Origin: Pycnococcus provasolii
Lineage: Eukaryota; Chlorophyta; Pseudoscourfieldiophyceae; Pseudoscourfieldiales
Reading direction: 5' to 3'
DNA: 64,000 nucleotides
Assembly (NCBI GenBank): GCA_049487715.1
Contig: CP150550.1
Span: forward strand, 1,079,351-1,143,350
This document shows, piece after piece, positions 27,932-37,843 of the stretch (its first letter is position 1; each line of letters starts with the position of its first letter). The notes below the pieces were generated by a model, which worked only from the letters and a program-made list of their open reading frames with translations, was not told the origin of the DNA and searched no databases. Both the position numbers and the translations under genes were made by a program.

Positions 27932-30745
27932 ATGGCCATGGCGAACTCCAACAACGCCAACGGCGACGCTGTCGCCCTGCTGCTCAGGAGGCTGTGCGAG
28001 TCCCTGCTCGGAGACAGCAGTGGCACCGCAGCTGCCGCTCGGCGCGTCGAGAAGTCCATGCGGTACTCCGCGCGCATCTTGGCGTCGGGCATGTCGCCCT
28101 CCGTCTCCGCGGCGGGTGGCGTGGCAACGGGCGATGAGTCGGCGGTGGCGGACGCGATCCGACGCGACCTGCAAGCGCACGGAAAGGCGGAGCAGGCACT
28201 GAAGTTCGCCGAGCTGCACCAAAAGCTGCTTCGAAGCTCGTCGGGAGGCGCTCTGGCGAACCGCTGGGCAATCCTGCACCTGCTGCACCGCGTGAGCCAG
28301 CAGCGACGAGGAACGCCGTCCTCAGCATCCACAAACACGTCGTCCTTCGCCTGGGAAGGTTGGACGGGTGACGGCTCATCTCTCGCACTTGGCGCGTCCA
28401 ACGCCTCGGTATCGCTCGACGAGAGCTTGCTAGACATGTCGGCGGGAAGCCTTCCTCTTGCCTCAGCCGGCGCGCCAACGGCATCCGGCGGCTTCTGGCC
28501 GGCTGCGGCACCTAGCCGACTGAGCGCGCACCGCGAGTGGACGGAAGTTGTGCAGGGTTCTGAATTCGAGGTTCCGGAGCAGGCGCTCGTGCGCGACGTC
28601 GTGTTCTGCTGCCAGGGCATAGACGGTCAGTACATAGCCTACGAAGCGACGGCCGACGCCTACATCATCAACCCGCGCGTGGGCGTGTCGCGCGCGGCAC
28701 GCGATCTGCTTCGCCGCCTTTGCGAGCTTGGCTGGCTTTACGGCAAGGTGAAACACTTTGTGGACGCGCAGGCGTCCGAGCAGGAAAATGGTGGCGCGGT
28801 CATGCAGGCTCTGTGCAGCGCGCTGGCGTCCGAGCTGCGCGAGTACTACCGCCTCATCGCGGTGCTCGAGGCGCAGTCGAATGAGATGCCGGTGACGTCT
28901 TTCGACGAGGCGGCAACGCAGCGTCCGTACCTGACTCTACGCCGCCTGAGCGTGTGGCTCTCCGAGCCCACACGGCGCATGCGCGTCATGGCGAACCTTG
29001 CGGCAGCCTGCAGCGGCAAGAAAGGCGGCAAGCTTCTCGCCGCGCTGCACAAGCATGCGCAGCACGGAGACCCGTTCGTGCACTCGTTCACCTCCAGCCT
29101 CCTTGCCAAGGCCAGCCTACCTCTGTACGAGATGCTCGCCAAGTGGCTGTACCGTGGCGAGCTGTTCGACCCGCACGGCGAATTCTTCGTCACCGCCAAG
29201 GAGGGTGTGAAGGAGCACGAGCTCTGGGCATCGGGCTACAGCGTGAATGCGTCCATGCTCCCGCCGTTCATCCCGTCGTCCGTCGCACACCTCGCGCTGC
29301 GAACGGGAAAGGGCATAAACTTCTTGCAGAAGTGCTGCGGTTCGAGCGGCGGGTGGAGCGCGGACGAGGCTTCGCAGCTGCAGCGCGAGCTCGAGGCGGC
29401 GGGTCCCAAGGGCGGCCTTGCTCTCCTTGGTTCCCAGGACTTTGACCTCGCGACGCGATCGGACGACGGCGGTCTGAGTGTCGAGGGAGTCGTGGAGGAT
29501 GACCCTGTGTCGGTTCTCGGGCTCGGCCGTGGCACCGGCGCGCTTGAGCGCGTCGTGAGCGGCGCGGCTCGGAAGGTGGACGCGAAGCTCATCGAGGTTC
29601 TCGGGCGAACCTTCCAGTTCAACGAGCACGTGCTTGCGATCAAGCGCTACCTTCTGCTTGGGCAGGGCGACTTCATCTCTGCGCTCATGGATGCGGCTCG
29701 CGCGGACCTCGACGAGCCGGCAAGCGCGGTGTCGAGCTACGCGCTGGCGAGCACGGTCGACTCCGCGATACGTGCTTCGTGCGCGAGGTACGACGACCCC
29801 GACATCCTTGGCCGCCTGCGTGTTCGCATGATGCCGCACGCGAGTGACGAAGTTGGATGGGACGTCTTCTGCCTGGAGTACGTGACGACCGCTCCAATCA
29901 ACACAATTCTCACCGAAACGGCCATGAATCGCTATCTTCGCCTCTTCAATTTTCTCTGGAGGATGAAGCGCGTCGAGCACGCGCTGAACCACGCATGGAG
30001 CCAGCTGAAGCCAAGCGGCACCACCGCTCAGTTTGCCGCCGCGGCTGCGGCTGCGGCTGCGGCTGCAGGTGACGCTGAGGGAGGTGCCACGGGTCTCACG
30101 AGCGCAAGATTAGGTGGCATGGTGAGCCTCGGCGGCGCGGTGAAGCGCTGCCTTCGTCTGCGAAGCCACATGGCACACTTCACGAGCCACTTCCAGCACT
30201 ACATCATGTTCGAGGTTCTAGAGGAGACGTGGAACACGTTCCAGGCAGCATTGGGTGAGGCGAGCGACCTTGACAGTGTCATCGAGGCGCACGAGCATTA
30301 CCTTGGAAGTCTCATCGAGAAGAGCTTGCTTGGTGCACGCTCCCAGAGCTTGACACGTCAGCTGAGCCTGCTTCTTGACATGGTGCTGCAGTTCTGCGCG
30401 CTTGCGGAGCGACTGCACGAGGGTGTGCAGGAGGTTGCCAGCTTGGAGCGCCGCCTTCGCCTCGAGCGCGACGTCAGCACGAAACGTGGTGGGTGGGGGA
30501 AGACGGGTGGCAGTGCGGGTGCGGCTTCAGACGACAAGCGCGTCGAAGATCTCGCGCGCTCTCATGGACGACGCTTCGGCGAGGACTTGAGGAAGCTAGG
30601 CGGTAACTGGCTTGCTGGGCTGGACACGTTCATGGCTCTCCTACCCACGCAAGGCCACGTTGACTTGAGGCCTCTCGTATTTCGGCTAGACACCTTTCGC
30701 CAGCACAACAACGCGAGAGCGGGAGGAAGCTCTGCATCGGAGTGA
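27932..30745 (+). CDS. TUBGCP3: Gamma-tubulin complex component 3 (GCP3/Spc98)
   Basis: 937 aa. It nucleates microtubules as part of the gamma-tubulin small complex at spindle poles and basal bodies. GCP3-type signatures include [98 protein letters not shown] (all GRIP1), then [16 protein letters not shown] in GRIP2, which contacts gamma-tubulin. The C-terminal helices run to residue 900. [13 protein letters not shown] and the LW...PPFI segment separate it from GCP2. There is an Ala insertion near 700. Start is ATG 27932, with a second Met two codons on. Confidence 0.93.
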   Translation: [937 protein letters not shown]

Positions 30746-30951
30746 GCAAAAAACATCTGCATGCACGCCCGACAAAAAAAAACAGAAATGAAAAGAAAGA
30801 AGTGTTTGTTGAACATGAGAAAAAAAGTTTTTAATAGAAAAATTTTACACACCACTTTTTTTTATTTTGGGCTCTGTTTTCTGATTTGTATTCCACTGTG
30901 TTGTCTGTCACGCCGCCGCGCCAACAAAATAAAATTCAAATACAAACATCG

Positions 30952-31509
30952 TCACCTAGGAAGCAGAGAAAGTGGTGCTCGCTTGCTGCCGGTTGCACTC
31001 CGACGCCCGTTGATGGACTTGTTGTAGCTTGCAAATTTCTTCGCACCGAGTGTCATGAGCTGGTTCTCGTCATTTGAATTCTCCTTCCCGTCGCAGTCGC
31101 AGTTAAGAGCCAGCTTCGCCTTTGGTTTCGCAGTCTTGCTCGCCTTTTTCGCCGCCGACGCGTTTGTGATTCTGTTTGTTGACTTTCGCGAGAGGATGCG
31201 TTCCGCGTGGTTGCGTACCGCACCCCACGGGTCGGCCGACAGTGCTAGTGCGCCTTGTTTGTTTCCCGTTCTTCCTAGTATTCTCCTGATGATAGCGTTG
31301 AGCGGCGTTCGAAACGTCTCCTTGATTCTGTCGACGCTGCTCTGCACGACGCGCGTTCCTGCGGCGATGAGTCCGCTTTCGACGTCGCATGGGTGGTGGA
31401 ACTTGGGCGACCCGTAGGAGTTCTTCTGCGTGGCTGCTCCCGTGTTGGTCCAGAGCGGCAGTGCCATGGTATTAGCGCTGTATTGGTTGAACACGTTAAG
31501 CGCGTACAT
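30952..31509 (-). CDS. Unknown basic protein
   Basis: 185 aa, ATG at 31509. There are no known domains. It is Ser/Lys/Arg/Asn-rich with basic clusters in the middle (AAKKASKTAKPKAKLAL) and at the end (INGRRSATGSKRAPLSLLPR), and could be nuclear. A moderately hydrophobic segment occurs near residues 47-75. Predicted because its composition and coding bias look real and it fills the space between GCP3 and the next divergent gene. Confidence 0.55.
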   Translation of the reverse strand: MYALNVFNQYSANTMALPLWTNTGAATQKNSYGSPKFHHPCDVESGLIAAGTRVVQSSVDRIKETFRTPLNAIIRRILGRTGNKQGALALSADPWGAVRNHAERILSRKSTNRITNASAAKKASKTAKPKAKLALNCDCDGKENSNDENQLMTLGAKKFASYNKSINGRRSATGSKRAPLSLLPR

Positions 31510-31903
31510 GGTGCGACGCTATCCTACTGCTTTGTGATGGGACGAGTGCGTGTTGTTGTTGAGTGACAAGGGTATTTGAGAAGAAAAGGGGGACCGAAAT
31601 GACGAGCTGTCAGGGGAGGGGGGGAAGGCGGGAGGGGACAACACAACCAGGGGAGGGGGGGGAGCGATGTTAACATCCGGGCACAAGGAACAGGCGAGGG
31701 GTATGGTCCTAGGACGGATCCCCAGTTCCTATCTCTCCCCTCCCCTCCCCTGATGCATTTGAACGGGTATCCCCTCTTCTTCTCCCCCCCTGGGGGGCCT
31801 TCTGGGATTTCAGGTCTCCCCCTTGGCCCTTGGACTGAATCTTCCCCCCTCTCACCCGCGGCTCTCATCTCCAGCACACACCACACCTCTCCAGTCTCTG
31901 GCC
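31510..31903. promoter_or_regulatory. Divergent promoter region
   Basis: 394 bp between the unknown basic protein (minus) and the sterol desaturase (plus). It contains several G5-G9 runs on one side and C runs on the other. No gene. Confidence 0.35.
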
Positions 31904-32992
31904 ATGGCGACCAAACCACACAGCAAGAACGTCGCAACCACGCGCGTTGCCATGATCGCAATCAAGGTGCTGCTCCTGCCCTTTCTCGTACACGCCATCG
32001 GAAGACACCTTCGCGCACACCTCGGAATACAACTCGAAGACGAGGCGGGGGCAACCATGGGCGGTGCCAACGCAACCCAGGTGACGTCATCATCACAAAA
32101 CACATTCGCGGCTGGATCGCTCGCGGGAAAGGCGCTCGAGCTCGCGGCGCGATCACTCGCGCCGCCGTCGCAGAGCACGCTGGCGCTTCTGCGCGAGGAG
32201 AGCGACTGGAAGAACAACTTGATACTTGGACTCTGCCTTCCACCCTCGGTTGACTTCGAGAGCTGGCCACGCTTTATGAAGAGCTGGGCGCGCAACTTCG
32301 TCGCCGGCCTGTCGCTCTACCTGATCGTCGGCGGGCTGTGGGCAGCCGTCTGCTACGGCCCGCTGAAGAAGGCATTCTACGGCAACACGCCCACGCCGTC
32401 TGGTGTGGACATGGCGAAGCAGATCTGGGTGAGCCTCCAGGCAATGCCGCTGTACACCGCGCTGCCCGCCGTCTGCGAGGCAATCGTCGAGCGAGGGTAC
32501 ACGCTCGTTTACCCGCGCGTTGACGACTTTGGCGTTGGCGCCTTCGTGCTCTTTTTCGTGGTATACTTGACGTCCGTGGAGTTCGGCGTGTACTGGATGC
32601 ACCGAAGTTTGCACGACGTGAAGAGCGCATACGGCCTGCTTCACAAGACGCACCACATTTACAACAAGGAGCACACGTTGAGCCCATTTGCCGGGCTGGC
32701 GTTCAATCCGCTCGATGGCATCCTTCAAGCGGTGCCATACGTGTGGAGTCTCTTCTTCATCCCAACGCACTATCTTACGCACGAACTTCTCCTCTTCGGA
32801 ACGGCCATCTGGACGACGAATATCCACGATTGCATCGACGGCGCGTGCGAGCCGATCATGGGCGCCGGCTACCACCTCCTTCACCACACGAATTACCGCA
32901 CCAACTACGGGCACTACCTGACGTACTGCGACCGGATCTTTGGCAGCTTGGAGGTTCCGAAGCGTGAGATTCCGGCGAAGAAAACGATGTAG
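31904..32992 (+). CDS. Sterol C5-desaturase (ERG3/STE1 type)
   Basis: 362 aa ER membrane di-iron enzyme that introduces the C5(6) double bond in phytosterol synthesis. The three histidine boxes of the fatty-acid-hydroxylase superfamily are present: HRSLHD after VYWM, HKTHH in LLHKTHHIYNKEH, and GYHLLHHTNYRTNYGHY at the C-terminus. The last one, followed by YCDRIFGSL, is diagnostic of the C5-desaturase branch. Four to five hydrophobic helices are seen between residues 95 and 300. The N-terminal 90 residues are variable. Start is ATG 31904. Confidence 0.9.
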   Translation: MATKPHSKNVATTRVAMIAIKVLLLPFLVHAIGRHLRAHLGIQLEDEAGATMGGANATQVTSSSQNTFAAGSLAGKALELAARSLAPPSQSTLALLREESDWKNNLILGLCLPPSVDFESWPRFMKSWARNFVAGLSLYLIVGGLWAAVCYGPLKKAFYGNTPTPSGVDMAKQIWVSLQAMPLYTALPAVCEAIVERGYTLVYPRVDDFGVGAFVLFFVVYLTSVEFGVYWMHRSLHDVKSAYGLLHKTHHIYNKEHTLSPFAGLAFNPLDGILQAVPYVWSLFFIPTHYLTHELLLFGTAIWTTNIHDCIDGACEPIMGAGYHLLHHTNYRTNYGHYLTYCDRIFGSLEVPKREIPAKKTM

Positions 32993-33096
32993 TTACATAA
33001 GATGTAGGTAAGACTTCTTCTTTTTTTTGTTCAATCTGAGATTTGATATAAGTACAGTACACGATAACAAAGATACAAACTCAAGCAAGGAGGAAC

Positions 33097-34119
33097 TCAG
33101 CAACCTCGGGTTATGTACTGCTCCCACCTCTTGCGATGGCGCGTATAGAGATACATGCAAGCGCGCGCGTCGTGCACGGGTGAATGCTCCCCTTGCTGGA
33201 TTTCCATCCCAAGCTGCTCCGCCGCCAGGTCACGCAGCTTTCGCGGCTTGCCCGGCGGGCCTAAGTCTGCCAATTCCGTCTTGGAGGCATTGCCAGCCAT
33301 TAAGTCCGCAGCCCTCCGTGCCGCCGACGCCACGCCATCAAAGCGGCGCGTGAATGGCGGATACCGCGCGGTGTCTCGAACGCTCGTCGCTGGGTGGCTA
33401 ACCTGCAGCGCGGCAAAGTCGTTCTCGAGCCCATGCCCTACAACGACGCGTCCCTCGAGCAGCGTGCTGACGGTTCGGCGCACGGCATCGAAGCTCGGCG
33501 CGCCACGAATGTCAGCTGGACGTACACCGCTGACGCGTGTGCGAAAGTCGGTGACACGCTCAGACACGGCGACGAACGTGTCCATGACAACCTCCGCCCG
33601 GCTGTTGACGATACACACGCGCGCGAGAGCGTCCACTTCCTCGTTCTCCGCGATGCCCTTCGGTCTTATGGCGACCATTTCGCAGTCAACAGCGACGACG
33701 TCCGTGGGCTCCGCCCCTCGGTGACTGCACGGCGGCGTCGGTCCAATCCCCACGTGAGCAGAGACGGTGACGGCTGCGGACGTCGCCGTGGTAATTCTCC
33801 TCTTGCTTTTGAGAGGTTCGCGTTTGGCGGTATCGTTCGCGTTCTTCTTCGCTTTGGCGTCCTGTTCCGAAGCGCCCAAGCTCGCCTTGAGCGCGAGCCA
33901 GTTCGAGCCGAGCGGCACAGCGTCACGTTTCACGCCATCGCTTTTTGCCTTTGTTTTCTTGTACTTGTTTTTTTTCTTCTTAATCGTCGCGTTGACGTTG
34001 ACGTTAGCTGGCCCATTTTTGTTGTTGTTCGCCATGTCGTCTTGCTTTTGCTTGGCCTGCTGGTGGTCGGCGTCGGCGCTGTCGCTGTCGTTCTTCTTCG
34101 CGTTACGCGGTTTCGCCAT
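33097..34119 (-). CDS. REXO4: RNA exonuclease 4-like DEDDh nuclease
   Basis: 340 aa. The Lys-rich N-terminal 110 residues (TIKKKKNKYKKTKAK) look nucleolar. The DEDDh exonuclease domain shows motif I VVAVDCEMV, motif II GHGLENDFAAL and motif III HSPVHDARACM, with SGVRPADIRG between I and II. This is the REXO4/ISG20/Rex4 arrangement; Rex4 acts in pre-rRNA processing. Start is ATG 34119 (MAKPRNAKK); the frame is open to another ATG at 34266. Confidence 0.88.
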   Translation of the reverse strand: MAKPRNAKKNDSDSADADHQQAKQKQDDMANNNKNGPANVNVNATIKKKKNKYKKTKAKSDGVKRDAVPLGSNWLALKASLGASEQDAKAKKNANDTAKREPLKSKRRITTATSAAVTVSAHVGIGPTPPCSHRGAEPTDVVAVDCEMVAIRPKGIAENEEVDALARVCIVNSRAEVVMDTFVAVSERVTDFRTRVSGVRPADIRGAPSFDAVRRTVSTLLEGRVVVGHGLENDFAALQVSHPATSVRDTARYPPFTRRFDGVASAARRAADLMAGNASKTELADLGPPGKPRKLRDLAAEQLGMEIQQGEHSPVHDARACMYLYTRHRKRWEQYITRGC

Positions 34120-34286
34120 GGCAACGAGAGGGAAAAAGGCGTCTTCTTCTGGTGAGGCGGCGGCGGGTCGGGGAAATGGGAACGTCGTTGTCCGACTAAC
34201 CCCCAACTGCAACAGGCCTTTTTGTCCCCCCACTTGTCCCATTTCTTTGCGTTTCATCTCTGCCATTCACAAGCCTTATCCGTTAT

Positions 34287-36060
34287 ATGCGCGCACTCGC
34301 ACGCTCGCGGGGCAACGGCGCATACGCACTCAAAAACACAACACGGCAAGCACGCACCGCAGGCAGGGGCTCGTTCAAGACACTCGCGTGCGACAGCCCG
34401 CCGCCGCCGCCTACGCCGCCTACGCCACCGCAGCAGCAACCTCCGAGTCGACTCTGGGGAGGTGGCTGGACGAGCTCGAGGCAGCTTAACCCGACGTCGC
34501 TCGTGCCAACAATGGCAAGCTCTGGAGCTGCTGCTTCCGCGATGTCCGAGTCTGCTACGCACGCGGAGAAGCTCGTCGACTACCTGAACGCGAGCTGGAC
34601 CCCGTACCACGCGACGGCGAACGCGAGGGCGAAGCTTCTAGCTGCGGGGTACACGGAGCTTTATGAGAACGACGTGTGGAACCTCAAGCTAGGGGGGCGT
34701 TACTTCTTCACGCGCAACATGTCGTGCCTCGTCGCATTTGCGGTTGGCGGAAAGTACAAGGCTGGAAACGGCGCCATCATCGTGGGCGCGCACACCGACA
34801 GCCCTTGCATCAAGATGAAGCCGCACACCGCGTCGGGAAAGAACGGTTTCGTCCAGCTTGGCGTGCAGCCTTATGGCGGCGGAATCTGGCACACGTGGTT
34901 CGACCGCGACCTGAGTGTTGCGGGACGCGTCTTCGTGCGCCGTGGCGACAGGACGTGCCACGAGCTCGTTCGGATCGACCGCCCCATCATGTGCATCCCG
35001 AGCTTGGCGATCCACCTCAACAGGACGGTGAACAAGGGTTTTGACATCAACTGCCAGACGCACCTGCCTCCCATCCTCGCGACGGAGTTGAAATCGCGCC
35101 TTGAGATGCCTGTCACCGCCGAAGACGAGAAGAAGGCGAGCGGCGGCGACTCTCCCGACGCCAGCGCTCTTCGTCACTCGCCGCTTCTGCTCAAGCTTCT
35201 TGCGGAGGAGCTCAAGTGCAAGCCGGAGGACATCCTCACGTTCGACCTTCAGCTTTGCGACACGCAGCCATCGATTATCGGAGGCGCCTGCCGCGAGTTC
35301 ATCCACTCCGGTCGGCTTGACAACCTCGCCATGTGCTACTGTGCCACCGAGAGCCTGATCGAAACGGACCACTCTCTCGCCGACGAGACTGGCATTCGCA
35401 TGGTGGCATTGTACGACCACGAGGAGGTGGGTAGCGGATCGGCGTACGGCGCGCGCAGCCCGATCACTATCGACGTGCTGCGTCGCGTCACGCGCGCGTC
35501 GTGCGAGGCTACGGGAGATGACGGCACGGATGCGCTTGAGAGATGCGTCGTGAACAGCTTCCTCGTGTCAGCGGACATGGCGCACGGCATACACCCCAAC
35601 TTCGCGGACAAGCACGAGCCCGGCCATCAGCCTCACATGCACAAGGGCATGGTGATTAAGACACACTGCGAGATGCGCTATATCACCGACGCGTTCAGCC
35701 AGCACGTCTTCCACGAGTGCGGGCGACGCGCGGGTGTGCCGTTCCAGCAATTCGTCGTTCGCAGCGACTGCGCCTGTGGTAGCACGATTGGGCCTGCTCT
35801 CAGCGTCATGGCGGGCGTTCGCGGCATCGACGTTGGTAAGTCTATCTCAAACCAGCTATGAAGCACCCGATATCAATCACTAACCCCTCTAAATTATTTT
35901 ATAACCAAACAACGTACACTCAACAGGAATCCCGCAATTTGCCATGCACAGCGTGCGCGAGATGTGTGCGGTGGACGATGTGAACTTTGCCGTCGAGCAC
36001 ATGACGGGTGTATTTGAGCATGCGAGCACCATCATAGGAGAGGTGGATAGTAAGTTCTGA
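34287..36060 (+). CDS. DNPEP: Aspartyl aminopeptidase (M18 family)
   Basis: Dizinc exopeptidase releasing N-terminal Asp/Glu. Exon 1 is 34287-35835 and exon 2 is 35927-36060, joined across a 91-bp intron (GTAAGT...CAACAG). The join gives GIDVGIPQFAMHSVREM, the conserved metal-binding end of M18 enzymes. Other zinc and catalytic motifs are GAHTDSPC, DHEEVGSGSAYG and HGIHPNFADKHEPGH. The 75 residues before the Met at 34512 (MASSG) are basic and Pro-rich and may be an organelle-targeting extension; a cytosolic form from 34512 is equally possible. The reading frame stops at TGA 36058-36060, but GATA-GTAAGT just before it could be a second donor giving a slightly different C-terminus. Confidence 0.92.
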
Positions 36061-36194
36061 TTTTGCTGGTGCACAAATTGGTGATTGAAGTAGTAATACT
36101 ATGGATAACAGGAATGATTTGAAAAAGTCACGCCATACCATGTCAAAACATGTCACAACACACCTCATCCTCGTCCAAGACACGAAAGTGTCAA

Positions 36195-37654
36195 TCATGC
36201 GACGAGGTGAGGGGCGATGCGGAGCAGAATGTCGTTCGGTGTGCTTCCACCAATGCCTTGGGCGACCTTAAATATTGGACCTGAAGAGGGACTAAATATG
36301 CTGCCCCAGTTCCACCGTTTATACGCCAGCCACCTGAAGTCAGCTGGGTCGTACAGACTTTGATCAAAGTCGTGCTTCGACGCCAATGTTCCTGTCTTGC
36401 ACGCGTAAACCCAATACAGCGCATATTCAGTCCAGTCGCAATTCTCATCGAGGCGAGAAAAGAGGATTTTGTCGAAACTTCTTGCCACTTCGTTGTTTTT
36501 CGGTTGCTCAATGTCATCAAGCATGTTGCGCGCAAGCTCGGTATCAAGAACTGCGGGCGTCACACCACCAAACGACGTGCTTGCGCATTGTTGCGGCGCA
36601 TTGAGAACAGCCTTCGCGCATGCAAACCACCCCTTTCTCCTGTTTCATTGAATGGAACGATAAGGATTGTTAGTGCTTTCTTGTTTGTGCGCGACGTTCG
36701 AGTGTTCTAATAAACTTACTGATTTCCAGGGTCTCTCTGAGCACGGGCGCGCCCGTTGGCGAGTAAGCCACCTTGCCTTAGAGGGCGCGTTAGAAGAACG
36801 TCGTTGTCAAGTGTCACGTAGTGTCTCGTCTTTACCAGACGCGCGACGCCGAGCTTGGCAAGCATCTGAAGACGATAGCCTGCACCCCGACCGCCCTTAT
36901 TTTCGTGTTCGCGTTGCGAAGTGCTCGGAGCGTGACTTCTGAGCTCGTCCAAAGGTGTAGGTACAACGTCCACATCACCATAGATGTCGATCGGAAACGT
37001 TGGTTTGTGGTTTGCATATGCACTGAGAGCGTGTGCAGCGAGCTGAAAAAGAAGTTTATCCTGATCAGGCACGATGACTATGAGTCGCGATATAGCACCC
37101 GGTTCTGCGTACTTTAGCACAGACGAGACGAGCCCCAGAGCACGAGGCAACTCGTTCGCGTTGATTCGGGTCGGCAGAACAAGCGTGACGCCGTCGAATA
37201 GTTCTGCATCCGACGACACCGCACGTTCCGTGGACGACGACTTGGCGACAACCTTAGCAGACTCTTGCAGTCCTGCCATGCCTGCTGCGGACGACGACTT
37301 GGCGACATCCACCGCGGTTAGCACGGAGCCTGCGTCGCCCGCCCCCGCCATCCTCCGAAACGGAGAAGCGGGCTGCTGCTGTTGCTGTTGCCCACGCAAG
37401 TGCCTTGACCCGGACTCGACTCCACTGTGCACGCCAAATACCGCAAATGCGCCGATGACGAGCGACGCAGCGAGTGTCCATCGCAGCGCTGCGTTGGACA
37501 CTTTTCTCGGTCGCTTGGCGGACATGCGAAGAGCGCGTTGTTTCTCTTCTGGTTTGGCGCTGGTCTGGACTGTGGTGCAGGTCTGTGGTGCCAGGTGGAG
37601 GGGAGAGTTCGAAGGCCTCATGCGAGAGAGGTTTTGATGGACGTTTCCCGCCAT
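36195..37654 (-). CDS. DUF6492-like glycosyltransferase, type II membrane protein
   Basis: 459 aa in two exons (37654-36720 and 36639-36195). The 80-bp intron starts GTAAGT, ends AAACAG and is phase 2; the join gives PGNQRKGWFAC. A signal anchor (ALRWTLAASLVIGAFAVFGV) lies near residues 58-77, so the catalytic part is luminal. GYRLQMLAKLGVARLV, then YVTLDNDVLLTRP (a DxD-type nucleotide-sugar/metal motif), GGVTPAVLDTELAR and WTEYALYWVYA fit the DUF6492 family of GT-A-like proteins found in cyanobacteria, algae and viruses. Donor and acceptor unknown. Start at 37654 has ATGGCG context; 37525 is an alternative. Confidence 0.72.
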
Positions 37655-37843
37655 GGAATCAGATGGTCAGACCACCCCCCCTGGTCCTCTCCCTCTCCCT
37701 CTCCCCCCCGGCCCCGGAAAAGGTCCCCGGAGAGGAAACTCTGCCCGGAAACACCTTAACATGGGGCAATGCCTCGCAATGCCGAAGCACCTGAGGCCTT
37801 ACCTTTAGCGCTGTCCTGGGGCTGAACACAACACGTCATTTTT

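Noticed and set aside
27932-30745. GCP2 rather than GCP3
   Set aside because: [21 protein letters not shown] and the [11 protein letters not shown] context follow GCP3.
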